DNA of 64,000 nucleotides from Rhodocyclaceae bacterium (GTDB taxonomy: Bacteria > Pseudomonadota > Gammaproteobacteria > Burkholderiales > Rhodocyclaceae), in contig JAKLLG010000008.1 of the NCBI GenBank assembly GCA_023150275.1, forward strand, positions 1 through 64,000, read 5' to 3'. Below, piece by piece: positions 7,993-18,221 of this stretch. Made by a program: the position numbers and the translations under genes. The notes beneath the pieces are model-generated. The model made no database searches and was not told the origin of the DNA. It saw nothing but the letters and a program-made list of their open reading frames with translations. Each line of letters begins with the position of its first letter. Within the stretch, counting starts at the first letter, position 1.

Positions 7993-8949
7993 TCAATGTT
8001 CGATGTTTTCCACCGACTGCGCCAGATGGACACAGTTGCGGCCGGCGTGCTTGGCTTCGTAGAGCGCCCGGTCGGCGGCCTTGATCAGCTGGCGCGGATC
8101 GGTTTCCGGCATGGCGACCCCGGAAGCGACGCCGAGGCTGATCGTGACGTGCCCGAACGGGCTGCCCGGATGAGCGATTGCCAGTGCCGCAACGGCGTTG
8201 CGCATGCGTTCGGCAACGATGCTGGCGCCGGCAAGTGAAGTTTCGGGGAGGATCGCGACGAACTCTTCGCCGCCGTAGCGGGCGACCAGATCGCCGCCAC
8301 GATCCATCGCGGCAGCCAGTGTCGTCGCTACCTTGCGCAGGCAATCGTCGCCTTCCAGATGGCCGAGGCGGTCGTTGTATTCCTTGAACTGATCGACATC
8401 GCACATGATGACCGAGAACTCGGCCCCTTGGCGCATGGAGCGACGCCATTCGCGGTTCAGCGTGTCGTCGAAATGGCGGCGGTTGGTGATGCCGGTGAGC
8501 CCATCCAGCGAGGTCAGGCGGCGCAGCTCCTGGTTTGCGGTATCGAGCTTGCGCGTCAGTACCAGCAGCGAGTAGCGCATCTGGATGATGCGCTGCATGG
8601 CGCGGATCTTGGCACCGAGGACCACATCGCTGACCGGCTTGTGGATGTAGTCGTCGCCGCCGGCGGCGATGCCCGCCTCCAGATCCTCGTCCTTGGTCAT
8701 CGAGGTGAGGAAGATGATCGGCGTCCATTCGCCTGGCTGTTCAACCTGGCGCAGCCGGCGGGCGACTTCGAAACCATCGATGTCGGGCAGCACGATGTCG
8801 AGCAAGACCATGTCCGGGCGCTCGGCGATGAATTTTTCGACGGCAATGCTGCCCGTTTCGGCCGGAAGCGGCGTGATCCCCATCCGCTCCAGGTAGTGGC
8901 AGATGACCTGCATTGCGGTACGGGTGTCTTCGACAACGAGGGCTTTCAT
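7993..8949 (-). CDS. Response regulator with receiver and GGDEF domains (diguanylate cyclase)
   Basis: This 318-residue REC-GGDEF protein would make cyclic di-GMP when phosphorylated. The receiver has phospho-acceptor Asp51 (LLDIVLPDIDG) and Lys104. A helical linker around 115-145 leads to the cyclase, with active motif GGEEF at 226-230. The inhibitory-site pattern RxxD is RGGD at 217-220, exactly five residues upstream, so product feedback is predicted. It is first in a two-gene unit with the CheY-like gene. The 171-base gap to the divergent DUF748 gene holds the promoter. Confidence 0.93.
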   Translation of the reverse strand: MKALVVEDTRTAMQVICHYLERMGITPLPAETGSIAVEKFIAERPDMVLLDIVLPDIDGFEVARRLRQVEQPGEWTPIIFLTSMTKDEDLEAGIAAGGDDYIHKPVSDVVLGAKIRAMQRIIQMRYSLLVLTRKLDTANQELRRLTSLDGLTGITNRRHFDDTLNREWRRSMRQGAEFSVIMCDVDQFKEYNDRLGHLEGDDCLRKVATTLAAAMDRGGDLVARYGGEEFVAILPETSLAGASIVAERMRNAVAALAIAHPGSPFGHVTISLGVASGVAMPETDPRQLIKAADRALYEAKHAGRNCVHLAQSVENIEH

Positions 8950-9120
8950 TCTTCTCCCGGCGTTCTTTCTGCATGAGTTTCGCGCCCGATTGTAGCCGAA
9001 TGTCCTGTATTGCGGCTTTCCTTGCGGAATGCGGAGCCGGCGTCTATTCCGGCCTGCGGCGTGTTTGTTGCCGGCATGGTAAATTCAGTCTGGATAACAC
9101 CCCCCGGATAGAGGTGCCCC

Positions 9121-12100
9121 ATGTCCCCGAAAATTCCACGCATCGACCCGAAGGCCATCGCCCAGGACCCGCGGGTGCGCCTGTGGGGAAAGCGCTTCGC
9201 CATCTTCATGGTTGTGGTCGGCGTGCTCGGTTTTCTTGCCGTTCCGCCAATTCTCAAGGCAGTGCTGGTTTCCAAACTGGGTGAAGCCTTGCACCGCGAC
9301 GTGGCGATCGAGTCGATCAGCCTCAACCCCTACACACTGACGCTCACCGTTGCCGGCGTTTCGGTGCGCGATCGTGCCGAGGGCAAGCCGGGCGAGGAGG
9401 TGTTCGGCTTCGACAGCCTCACCGTCAACGCCGAGCTTGCCTCGATCGCCGTTGCCGGCGTCATCGTCAAGGAAATCGAACTGGCCGGACCCCGCGTCAA
9501 TCTGGTTCGCCTTGCGGACAATCGCTACAACATTTCCGATCTGATCCCGGCGCCGGACGCGAAGAAGCCGGAAGAAGGCGCCGGCCTGCCGCGTTTCTCC
9601 GTCAGCAATATCCAGATCCGTGGCGGCAAGCTGAGCTTCGACGATCGTCCCGAGGGAGTGAAGCACGAGATCGCGGACCTGACGCTGGCGATCCCCTTCC
9701 TGTCCACGCTTTCCTACTATTCCGATACTTACGTCGAGCCGCATTTCTCGGCTTCGATCAACGGTGCGCCGTTCGTTCTGCGCGGGAAGAGCCGTCCCTT
9801 TGCCGATTCGCACGAAAGCGAACTGGTGCTCGATCTGGATAACCTCCAACTGGCGCGCTACCTCGCCTACACACCGGTCGATCTGCCGATCCGGGTGCCT
9901 TCTGGTGCGCTCGACGGCGACCTGCGCCTGCGTTTCGTGCAGAGCAAGGGGCAGCCTTCGACGCTTTCGCTGGCCGGTGCGCTGGCGCTCAAGGAACTCA
10001 AGGTGGAGGAAACAGGTGGAGCGCCGCTGCTCTCGTTCAAGCGCCTCGGTGTCAGCCTGCGCGAAGTCGATCTGCTGAAGCTCGCGGTCGGCATTGAGCG
10101 CATCGAACTCGATTCACCCGAAATCGACGTGCGCATCAGCAAGCAGGGCGCGCTCAACTGGCTGGATCTCGTGCCGGCAACACCAGGAGATGAATCGAAG
10201 CCGGCAGCGCCTGGCGCGGACAAGAAGCCGGCGTTGCATCTGGTGGTTGATGCGGTCGCCGTCACTGGAGGTACCGTCAATATCCTCGACCAATCCACGC
10301 AGATCGAGCAGAGAGGCTCGGTGCGCGCCATCAATGTCGATGTGCGTGACTACGACAGCAGCGGCACCCGGCCGCTGGCCTTTGCACTCGACTGGCAGGT
10401 CGATGCGGGTGACCGGCTGCAGGTGGCGAAGATCGGGATCAAGGAAGGAACGCTCGATCTTGCCAAGCGCGAGGTGGTGATCGGCGAATACGCCGCCGAA
10501 GGCGCGCGCGCCAACGTAACGCGGCAGCGCGACGGCGCCGTGCAATGGTTCCGTGCGCCCGCGCTCAGGCTGGCGAAGGCAGCCGCCAAGGACAAGGAGG
10601 CGCCATGGCAGGTCACGGTGACGCGGGCCCGGATCAGCGACCATCAGCTGCAGTTCGAGGACAGGAGCTTTGCAACGCCGGCCAGGCAGACGCTGGAGAT
10701 CGCCTCGCTGGAGGCGGAAAACCTCTCCACGCAGGCGGATGCGGAAGCGAAGCTGAATCTCAAGCTGCGCATCAACAAGAAGGGCGAACTCGCGGTCGAT
10801 GGTGCGCTCAAGCCGATGCAGCCGCAGGGCGAGCTGCGCGTACAGGCACGCGACATCGAATTGCTGCCGCTGCAACCGTATTTCAGCGAGGTGCTCAATG
10901 TCACCATCACCCGCGGACAGGTTGCGGCGGATGGCAGCATTAGCCTGACGCCGGGAAAGGACGGGGTGGCGGCCGGTTACAAGGGCAACTTGACGCTGGG
11001 CAATTTCCACTCGGTGGACAAGGCCAATGCGGCTGATTTCCTCACGTGGAAATCGTTCTACTTCGGCAACATCGACGTGAAAACGGCACCGCTCAATGTC
11101 GCCGTGGGTGAGGTGGCGCTCTCCGATTTCTATGCGCGCGTGATCCTGAGCGCCGAGGGCAAGCTCAACCTGATGCAGATCGTGCGCAGGAATGAGGCTG
11201 AAGCTGAAAAAGCGGCGAATGCGAAGCCTGCTGCTGATGCGCCCGTGGCCGAAACCAGTGCCGAGGCAGCGCCGGCGGAGCCAGTTGTTGCGCCCGTCGC
11301 CGCTGCGCCTGCCGCGCCACCACGCGAGGTGGTGCCGATCAAGATCGGCAAGGTCACGCTGCAGGGGGGCAACATCAACTTCACCGACAACTTCATCAAA
11401 CCGAACTACTCGGCCAACCTCAAGAAGATTGGCGGGCGCGTCACCGGTCTGTCGTCCGTGGAAGGATCTGTCGCCGATCTCGAACTGCGCGGCAGCTACG
11501 ACGGCCAGGCACCGGTGAATATCACCGCCAGGATCAACCCCTTTGCTGCGAAGAGCTATCTCGATCTGGATGCCGAGGTGAAGGGCGTCGACATGACCGG
11601 CTTCTCCAGCTATTCGGGCAAATTCGCCGGCTATGCGATCGAACGCGGCAAGCTTTCGCTCTTCCTCAAATACAAGATCGAGAACAACCAGCTCGTTGCC
11701 GACAACCGTCTTTTCCTCGATCAGCTGACCTTCGGCGACGAGGTCGATACGCCGGGAGCAACCAAGCTGCCGGTACGGCTGGCGGTGGCCTTGCTGCAGA
11801 ACCGTCGCGGCGAGATCGACATCAACCTGCCCATTTCCGGCTCGCTCGACGATCCGCAGTTCAGCATTGGCGGCATTATCGTGAAGGTGATCCTCAACGT
11901 GTTCACGAAGGCCATCACCGCGCCGTTCGCGCTGATCGGTTCGCTGTTCGGCGGTGGCGAGGAGCTTTCCTACGTCGAATTCGACTACGGCTACGCGACG
12001 ATCTCGCCGGCGATGAAGGAGCGCCTGCAGATCGTTGCCAAGATGCTTGACGATCGTCCGGCAATCCGCATCGAGATCGCCGGGCGCATCGATCCCGAGC

Positions 12101-12531
12101 GCGATCGCGAGGGTCTCAAGCGGGCATTGATGGAGCGGCGCGTCAAGGCGCAGCGGCTGGAAGAACTGATCAAGGCTGGCACCGAGGCTGGTGCCGTGGA
12201 TGAGGTGCAGATTCCGGAAAAGGATTACCCGAAATATCTCGAACGCGCCTACAAGGCAGAGAAGTTTCCCAAACCGCGCAATCTGATCGGTCTGGTCAAG
12301 GACTTGCCGGTCGAGGAAATGGAAAAGCTGATGATGGCGAACATGAAGGCCGACGACGAAGCGCTGCGCGATCTTGCCGTGCGGCGTGGCATCGCCATCG
12401 GCAACTGGCTGACCGGCGAAGGCAGGATTCCCGCCGAGCGCGTCTTCCAGCTGCAACCGCACCTGACCGCCAAGGAAGGCCCGCAGAGCGACAAGGCGAA
12501 AGAGTCGCGTGCCGATTTCACCCTGAAGTGA
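9121..12531 (+). CDS. Large DUF748/AsmA-like envelope protein
   Basis: This 1136-residue protein is predicted to be anchored by one membrane helix near residues 25-48, with the rest in the periplasm. Repeated beta-rich AsmA/DUF748 blocks (for example SISLNPYTLTLTVAGVSV) fill most of it. A low-complexity Ala/Pro/Glu linker lies around 690-735. The C-terminal third has YVEFDYGYATISPAMKERL, where an OmpA-like peptidoglycan-binding segment occurs in DUF748 proteins. Related AsmA-like proteins are implicated in phospholipid transport to the outer membrane; whether this one does so is inference. The next gene rmuC starts 4 bases after its stop. Confidence 0.85.
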   Translation: MSPKIPRIDPKAIAQDPRVRLWGKRFAIFMVVVGVLGFLAVPPILKAVLVSKLGEALHRDVAIESISLNPYTLTLTVAGVSVRDRAEGKPGEEVFGFDSLTVNAELASIAVAGVIVKEIELAGPRVNLVRLADNRYNISDLIPAPDAKKPEEGAGLPRFSVSNIQIRGGKLSFDDRPEGVKHEIADLTLAIPFLSTLSYYSDTYVEPHFSASINGAPFVLRGKSRPFADSHESELVLDLDNLQLARYLAYTPVDLPIRVPSGALDGDLRLRFVQSKGQPSTLSLAGALALKELKVEETGGAPLLSFKRLGVSLREVDLLKLAVGIERIELDSPEIDVRISKQGALNWLDLVPATPGDESKPAAPGADKKPALHLVVDAVAVTGGTVNILDQSTQIEQRGSVRAINVDVRDYDSSGTRPLAFALDWQVDAGDRLQVAKIGIKEGTLDLAKREVVIGEYAAEGARANVTRQRDGAVQWFRAPALRLAKAAAKDKEAPWQVTVTRARISDHQLQFEDRSFATPARQTLEIASLEAENLSTQADAEAKLNLKLRINKKGELAVDGALKPMQPQGELRVQARDIELLPLQPYFSEVLNVTITRGQVAADGSISLTPGKDGVAAGYKGNLTLGNFHSVDKANAADFLTWKSFYFGNIDVKTAPLNVAVGEVALSDFYARVILSAEGKLNLMQIVRRNEAEAEKAANAKPAADAPVAETSAEAAPAEPVVAPVAAAPAAPPREVVPIKIGKVTLQGGNINFTDNFIKPNYSANLKKIGGRVTGLSSVEGSVADLELRGSYDGQAPVNITARINPFAAKSYLDLDAEVKGVDMTGFSSYSGKFAGYAIERGKLSLFLKYKIENNQLVADNRLFLDQLTFGDEVDTPGATKLPVRLAVALLQNRRGEIDINLPISGSLDDPQFSIGGIIVKVILNVFTKAITAPFALIGSLFGGGEELSYVEFDYGYATISPAMKERLQIVAKMLDDRPAIRIEIAGRIDPERDREGLKRALMERRVKAQRLEELIKAGTEAGAVDEVQIPEKDYPKYLERAYKAEKFPKPRNLIGLVKDLPVEEMEKLMMANMKADDEALRDLAVRRGIAIGNWLTGEGRIPAERVFQLQPHLTAKEGPQSDKAKESRADFTLK

Positions 12532-12535
12532 TCCG

Positions 12536-13873
12536 ATGAACGATACCGTGCTTTACATCGTTGCCGCCCTCGCGGTGGCAATCATCCTGCTGCAGTTCGT
12601 GATACTGCAGCGCCAGCGTTCCGATGCGCTCGGCGGGCCACTGGACGCTCGACTGCAGGCGCTCGATGCCGCGCTGGAGCGGCAGGAGCGCGAACTGCGC
12701 GGCGAGCTTGCCCGCCTGCGGGGCGAGGCGCAGGAGTCAGCCCGCGGCGACCGTGCCGAGCAGGCACAGGCTCTGGAACGCTTCGGCCAGGGGCTGGCCG
12801 GGCAGGTCGGGCAGCTCGGCACGCTGCAGGCGCAGCAGTTCGAGGCCTTCGGCCACCATCTCAACCGCCTCACGCAGAGCTTCGATGCGCGCGTCGAGCA
12901 GCTGCGCCTCACGGTGGAAACGCGCCTTGGTGCCATCCAGACCGAGAACGCCGCCAAGCTTGAAGAGATGCGCAAGACCGTCGACGAGAAGCTGCACGCG
13001 ACGCTTGAACAGCGCCTCGGCGAATCCTTCAAGCTCGTCTCGGAGCGGCTGGAGCAGGTGCATCGCGGCCTCGGCGAGATGCAGACGCTGGCCGCCGGCG
13101 TCGGTGACCTGAAGAAGGTGCTGACCAACGTCAAGACACGCGGCACCTGGGGCGAGGTGCAGCTTGCCAACCTGCTCGAACAGGTGCTCACCGCCGAGCA
13201 GTACGCCGAGAACGTCGCCACGCGGCCGAAGAGCGCCGATCGCGTCGAATTCGCCATCCGCCTGCCGGGGCGCGAGGATGGCCAGCCGGTGTGGCTGCCG
13301 ATCGACGCCAAGTTCCCGGTCGAGGATTACCAGAAGCTCGTCGAGGCCCAGGAGCGCGCCGACGTGGTCGCCGTCGAGGCCGCCGCCAAGGCGCTGGAAA
13401 CGCGCCTCAAGGACGAGGCGAAGACGATCCGCGAGAAATACATCGAGCCGCCATACACCACCGACTTCGCCATCCTCTACCTGCCCACCGAAGGCCTCTA
13501 CGCCGAGGCGCTGCGCCGTCCGGGCCTGGTCGAGGTGCTGCAACGCGACCAGCGCGTCAGCATTGCTGGCCCGACCACACTGGCCGCCATGCTCAACAGC
13601 CTGCAGATGGGCTTCCGCACGCTGGCCATTGAAAAGCGTTCGAGTGAGGTGTGGGCCGTGCTCGGCGCGATCAAGACCGAGTTCGGCAAGTTCGGCGAAG
13701 CGCTGGCGCACACCAGGAAGAAGCTGCAGGAAGCCAGCAACTCCATCGACAAGGCCGAGGTGCGCACCCGTGCCGTCGAGAAGAAGCTCAAGAACGTCGA
13801 AGCGCTGCCGGCCCCCGAGGCCGTGGCCCTGCTCGGCGACGGCCCCCCGGACGAGGACGAAGAGGGCGCCTGA
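12536..13873 (+). CDS. rmuC: DNA recombination protein RmuC
   Basis: This 445-residue protein has an N-terminal membrane helix (residues 4-23), a long coiled coil to about residue 190, and then the RmuC nuclease-like domain with the typical GTWGEVQL, FAIRLPG and LPIDAKFPVEDYQKL blocks. The family limits inversions and rearrangements at short inverted repeats; a restriction-endonuclease-like fold is predicted for it. The gene lies between DUF748 (4-base gap) and the DUF3293 gene, whose ATG overlaps its TGA by one base, so the three are translated from one message. Confidence 0.94.
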   Translation: MNDTVLYIVAALAVAIILLQFVILQRQRSDALGGPLDARLQALDAALERQERELRGELARLRGEAQESARGDRAEQAQALERFGQGLAGQVGQLGTLQAQQFEAFGHHLNRLTQSFDARVEQLRLTVETRLGAIQTENAAKLEEMRKTVDEKLHATLEQRLGESFKLVSERLEQVHRGLGEMQTLAAGVGDLKKVLTNVKTRGTWGEVQLANLLEQVLTAEQYAENVATRPKSADRVEFAIRLPGREDGQPVWLPIDAKFPVEDYQKLVEAQERADVVAVEAAAKALETRLKDEAKTIREKYIEPPYTTDFAILYLPTEGLYAEALRRPGLVEVLQRDQRVSIAGPTTLAAMLNSLQMGFRTLAIEKRSSEVWAVLGAIKTEFGKFGEALAHTRKKLQEASNSIDKAEVRTRAVEKKLKNVEALPAPEAVALLGDGPPDEDEEGA

Positions 13874-14313
13874 TGCCCGCGCTGCCAGCAGCCGAGCGCG
13901 CCCGGCTGGAAGCCGCCTACCGCGCCACCACCTACCGCATCCACGCGCCGCAGGGCGACATTGACCTGCGCATCGGCGGAGCCTCGCCGGCGCTGGATGC
14001 GTTGCTGCGCGAGGAGGGGATCTATTGCTGGGCGATCATCACTGCCTGGAACCCCGGTTCAAAGCTGCTGGACGCCGCCGCGAATGCTGCCGCGCAGGCA
14101 CGCCTGCAGGAGTGGCTTTCGGGAAAGGGCTACCGCTGGCTGCCGGGGGAAAATCTGGCCGATGTGGGCGGCTGGGTGGCTGAGCCGACAACTCTTGTCT
14201 TCGGCATGGTGGCTGCCGACGCGCGAAGCTGTGGTTGGCACTTCGGCCAGGTCGCGGTGGTCACGGGGGCAGTGCAAATGGCCCCGCAAATCGTCTGGTG
14301 TGACGGGATCTGA
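13873..14313 (+). CDS. DUF3293 domain protein
   Basis: This 146-residue cytosolic protein begins with AAYRATTYRIHAP, has AIITAWNPGS near residue 60, and continues to a C-terminal domain. AWNPxS with the following acidic/aromatic pattern is characteristic of DUF3293. The function of the family is unknown. The start codon shares a base with the rmuC stop (TGATG), indicating translational coupling. The 99 bases downstream up to the convergent CoA transferase hold an imperfect inverted repeat but no gene. Confidence 0.8.
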   Translation: MPALPAAERARLEAAYRATTYRIHAPQGDIDLRIGGASPALDALLREEGIYCWAIITAWNPGSKLLDAAANAAAQARLQEWLSGKGYRWLPGENLADVGGWVAEPTTLVFGMVAADARSCGWHFGQVAVVTGAVQMAPQIVWCDGI

Positions 14314-14412
14314 CGCGAAGAAATCACTCAGGTGAGCTGCACGATCGGACTCAGTGTGCCGAGTCTGCTATACACGGGCCATCGGCATATTCTATTTGCT
14401 GCGAACAATGCA

Positions 14413-15642
14413 TCAAATCGTTCCAGCATCGCGTAGCAGCCGAATGTCGTCTGCTGAAAGCTCTGCCTCGCCTCTGAGCACGTTCTCTGTTTGCTCTCCG
14501 AGCAAAGGCGGTGCGCTGCGATAGCTCACCGGCGTCCGCGACAGCTTGATCGGATTGCCGACCAGCTTCACTTCGCCGGCCGTTGGGTGCGGCATCGTCA
14601 CCACCATCTCGCGTGCGGCGATCTGCGGTTCGGCGAACACTTCTTCAAGCTTGTTGATCGGCCCGCAGGGCACGTCGGCGGCTTCCAGTCTTTCCAGCCA
14701 ATACTGCTTGGTCTGCGTTTTGGCGCGCGCCTCGATGGTGGCGTCGAGTTCAGTGCGGTTGCGTACGCGGGCGGCGTTGCTGGCGAAGCATTCGTCGTCG
14801 GCCATGCCCGGCAGGTCGAACACCTCGCAGAAACGGCGGAACTGGCCATCGTTGCCGACGGCGACGATGAAGTGGCCGTCGTTGCTGGCGAGCACCTGGT
14901 AGGGAGCGATGTTCGGGTGGGCGTTGCCCATGCGTTTCGGGCTGACGCCGGAGCACAGGTAGTTGAGCGACAGGTTGGCGAGGCTGGCGACCTGTGTGTC
15001 GAGGAGCGAGACGTCGATGTGCTGGCCAAGGCCGCTCTTCTCGCGTTCGATCAGCGCCGCCTGGATGGCGTTGGCGGCGTAGAGGCCGGTGAGGATGTCG
15101 ACCAGCGCGACGCCCACCTTCTGCGGGCCGCCGCCGGGGCGGCCATCGGCTTCGCCGGTGACGCTCATCAGCCCGCCGAGGCCCTGGATGATGAAGTCGT
15201 AGCCCGGGCGGTCGGCCCACGGGCCGTTCTGGCCGAAGCCGGTGATCGAGCAGTAGACGAGGCGCGGGTTGAGCTTCGACAGCGACTCGTAATCGAGCCC
15301 GTATTTCTTCAGTCCGCCGACCTTGTAGTTTTCTAGTATGACGTCGCTTTTCATGGCCAGATCGCGCACGATCTTCTGCCCTTCCGGGTGTGCGAGGTCG
15401 ACGGTGACGCTCTCCTTGTTGCGGTTGATGGCGAGGTAGTAGGCGGCCTCGGTCGTATCGTTGCCTTCGGCGTCCTTGAGGTAGGGCGGGCCCCAGGCGC
15501 GGGTTTCGTCGCCACTGCCGGGGCGCTCGATCTTGATGACCTCGGCGCCGAGGTCGGCCAGCAGTTGGCTGCACCACGGGCCGGCGAGGACACGTGAGAG
15601 ATCGAGGATGCGGATGTGGGAGAGCGGAGCGGCGTCGGACAT
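14413..15642 (-). CDS. CoA transferase, CaiB/BaiF (class III) family
   Basis: This 409-residue cytosolic enzyme moves CoA between carboxylic acids through an aspartyl-CoA thioester. The N-terminus ILDLSRVLAGPWCSQLLADLGAEVIKIE is the standard family block, and RPGYDFIIQGLGGLMSVTGE carries the region of the catalytic Asp. Length matches formyl-CoA or succinyl-CoA:dicarboxylate transferases. It stands alone, so the acids used cannot be predicted. It is divergent from the kinase-HDOD-GAF gene, with 138 bases between them. Confidence 0.9.
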   Translation of the reverse strand: MSDAAPLSHIRILDLSRVLAGPWCSQLLADLGAEVIKIERPGSGDETRAWGPPYLKDAEGNDTTEAAYYLAINRNKESVTVDLAHPEGQKIVRDLAMKSDVILENYKVGGLKKYGLDYESLSKLNPRLVYCSITGFGQNGPWADRPGYDFIIQGLGGLMSVTGEADGRPGGGPQKVGVALVDILTGLYAANAIQAALIEREKSGLGQHIDVSLLDTQVASLANLSLNYLCSGVSPKRMGNAHPNIAPYQVLASNDGHFIVAVGNDGQFRRFCEVFDLPGMADDECFASNAARVRNRTELDATIEARAKTQTKQYWLERLEAADVPCGPINKLEEVFAEPQIAAREMVVTMPHPTAGEVKLVGNPIKLSRTPVSYRSAPPLLGEQTENVLRGEAELSADDIRLLRDAGTI

Positions 15643-15780
15643 GGCGGGCAGGGTCGATGGCGAAGCCCCGATTCTGCCATCCGAACGTGAAATACTGCGT
15701 ATGACCTTCGGCTGATGCAGGCGTAGAATCGGACGAATATCTCATAAAGCAACGTCCAGGGCCGAGGGGAAGCCGTAAAA

Positions 15781-18201
15781 ATGACGAAGAAGATCGGGCG
15801 TTTCGATATCGTGCGCGAACTCGGGCGAGGCGCCCAGAGCGTGGTCTATCTGGCGCGCGATCCGCAGCTGGAGCGTGAGGTGGCGATCAAGACGCTGCAT
15901 TTCAGCGAGCCCGATCCCGAACAGAATCGCGTCCTGCTGGCCGAGGCGCGCACTGTCAGCCAGATGCGGCACCCCAATATCGTACCGATCTTCGAGGCTG
16001 GCGAGGAGGGCGGGGATCTCTACCTTGTCTTCGAGTACGTGCCGGGCAAGAACCTCGGTGAATATCTGCGCGAGAGCGGCGCCCTGTCACCGGTGCGCGC
16101 AATCGCGGTGCTGCAGCAGGTGCTCGATGCGATCGCGCATGCACATGCGCTCGGCGTCATTCACCGCGATCTGAAGCCGACCAACATCCTGATCAACGAG
16201 GATGGGTTTCCGCGCGTGATGGATTTCGGCATTGCCGCGCGCGTCGAGGGTGCGGCCTCGGCAACGGGTGCTTCGGGCGAGCAGTTGATGGGGACGCCGG
16301 CCTACATGGCGCCGGAATACGTGCTGCGCCAGGAATTCGGCGAACGGACCGACATCTTCGCGGTCGGCCTCATCTTCTACGAACTGCTTACCGGGCGGCG
16401 CGCGGTACAGGGCGGCGATATTTTCGCGATCCTGCACACGATCACCTCGACCGACATTCGTTTGCCCGCGGACATTCAGCTCGATGACCGTGTCTCCGCG
16501 ATCCTTTACCGCGCCATAGCACGCGATCCGGTGGCGCGCTTCGAGAGCGTCGCCCAGATGCGCGAGGCGCTGGAGGAGTACCTAGATCCTGCCGATGACG
16601 GCGCACCGAACGTCGCCGGCAGTCAGGGCACGATCGAATTCCTGCTGCGGCGCATGCGCCACAAGAGCGATTTTCCGGCGCTTTCCGAATCGGTGGGGGC
16701 GATCAACAAGATCGCCTCGTCGGACCGGGAGAGCATTGCCAAGCTCTCGACGACCATCCTCAAGGATTTTGCGCTGACCAACAAGATTCTCAAGTTGGTC
16801 AATTCCGCGTTCTACCGGCCGGTGGGGGGCGGCAACATCAGCACGGTGTCGCGTGCGGTGATGGTGCTTGGCTTCGATGCGGTGCGCAACATCGCAATCA
16901 CCGTGCTGCTCTTCGAACACCTGCAGAACAAGGGCAATGCCAACCAGTTGAAGGATGAGTTCCTGCGCGCCAATTTCGCCGCAATCCTCGCCAAGGATGT
17001 CGGTGTACGTACCGCCCAGCGCGATGTGGAGCAGGCCTTCATCTGCTCGATGTTCCATAACCTCGGACGCATGCTGACGCAGTACTACTTCCCCGAAGAA
17101 GGAGAGGATATCCGGCGCATGGTCGAGCAGAAGGGCATCAGCGAGGATCGTGCCGCGCATTCGGTGCTTGGCATTTCCTTCGAGGAAATGGGAATCGGCA
17201 TTGCGCGCCACTGGGGTTTCCCACCCTTGATCGTAAACACCATGCGCCGCTTGCCGGCGGGTGCCGTGCGCAAGCCGACGGTGCAGGAAGAGAAACTGCG
17301 CGTGTTGTCCGGCTTCGCCAACGAACTGTGCACCGTGATCGCCGCAGCCACGCCGGAGCAGCGCCAGAAGGAGATGAAAAAGGTCACCACCCGCTTCGCC
17401 GACAGCGTGCCGCTCAGCGACAAGGAACTTCAGGCGACACTTGAAAAGTCGTTCGAGGAGGTGGCGCAGTTCGCCAACGTGATCCAGCTCAACCTGAAGC
17501 AGACGCCCTTCGGCCGTCAGATTCGCGCCTGGGGTGGCAGCGCCGCGCAGGAGGCGGCAACGGGAGAGGGGGGCGGCGCAGCGGCAGCGGGCGCGGATTC
17601 ATCCGGCACGCTGGGCGGCTCGGCGCTGCTTGAATCGCCAGTCATGGCGGTGCTGGAAGGGTCGGTGAGCGGTATCCGCCAGCCGGCCAACGTGGAGGCG
17701 ATTCTCGCTGCCGGTATCCAGGACATCAGCAATTCCCTGGTCGAGGAGTTTTCCCTCAACGACATGCTGCGCATCATTCTGGAGACGATGTTCCGGGCCA
17801 AAGGCTTTCGCCGCGTGATCCTGTGCATTCGCGACGCAAAGGCGAACACCATGCAGGGCCGCTTCGGTTTTGGGCCGGATGCCGCCGAGATCGCCAGGAC
17901 ATTCCGCTTTCCACTGACTTTCACGCCCGATATTTTTCATGCGGCCATGTCAAAGGGCGTTGATCTGCTGATCAGCGACATCAACGATCCAAAAATCGCT
18001 GCCCGTGTTCCCGACTGGTATCGCAAGGCAATCAATGCCGGCACCTTCGTGCTGTTTCCGCTCAATATCAAGAACGCGCCGGTGGCGCTGATCTACGCCG
18101 ATATGGAGGAAGCGGGCGCGATCGTGATTCCAGAAAAGGAACTGTCGTTGTTCCGCACGCTGCGCAATCAGGCGGTGCTGGCAATCAAGCAGTCAATGTA
18201 G
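15781..18201 (+). CDS. Ser/Thr protein kinase fused to HDOD and GAF domains
   Basis: This 806-residue cytosolic protein has three modules. Residues 7-268 are a Hanks-type kinase: glycine loop GRGAQSVVYLARD, Lys37 in VAIK, HRDLKPTN with Asp130, DFG at 148-150, and APE at 177-179. It looks catalytically complete. Residues about 283-500 are an HDOD domain (LSTTILKDFALTNKILKLVN, MFHNLGRML). Residues about 655-805 are a GAF sensor-like domain. A Gly/Ala linker near 590-615 separates HDOD and GAF. No transmembrane helix or PASTA repeats are seen. The ribosome site GAGGGGAAG precedes the ATG. HDOD proteins often link to c-di-GMP signalling, but the substrate and ligand here are unknown. Confidence 0.88.
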   Translation: MTKKIGRFDIVRELGRGAQSVVYLARDPQLEREVAIKTLHFSEPDPEQNRVLLAEARTVSQMRHPNIVPIFEAGEEGGDLYLVFEYVPGKNLGEYLRESGALSPVRAIAVLQQVLDAIAHAHALGVIHRDLKPTNILINEDGFPRVMDFGIAARVEGAASATGASGEQLMGTPAYMAPEYVLRQEFGERTDIFAVGLIFYELLTGRRAVQGGDIFAILHTITSTDIRLPADIQLDDRVSAILYRAIARDPVARFESVAQMREALEEYLDPADDGAPNVAGSQGTIEFLLRRMRHKSDFPALSESVGAINKIASSDRESIAKLSTTILKDFALTNKILKLVNSAFYRPVGGGNISTVSRAVMVLGFDAVRNIAITVLLFEHLQNKGNANQLKDEFLRANFAAILAKDVGVRTAQRDVEQAFICSMFHNLGRMLTQYYFPEEGEDIRRMVEQKGISEDRAAHSVLGISFEEMGIGIARHWGFPPLIVNTMRRLPAGAVRKPTVQEEKLRVLSGFANELCTVIAAATPEQRQKEMKKVTTRFADSVPLSDKELQATLEKSFEEVAQFANVIQLNLKQTPFGRQIRAWGGSAAQEAATGEGGGAAAAGADSSGTLGGSALLESPVMAVLEGSVSGIRQPANVEAILAAGIQDISNSLVEEFSLNDMLRIILETMFRAKGFRRVILCIRDAKANTMQGRFGFGPDAAEIARTFRFPLTFTPDIFHAAMSKGVDLLISDINDPKIAARVPDWYRKAINAGTFVLFPLNIKNAPVALIYADMEEAGAIVIPEKELSLFRTLRNQAVLAIKQSM

Positions 18202-18221
18202 CGCCTGGAAATGCAGGTGCA

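Noticed and set aside
10114..12462. 782-codon minus-strand frame inside the DUF748 gene
   Set aside because: Long antisense frames are expected opposite GC-rich genes. Composition is His/Arg/Asp-rich without any recognisable fold.
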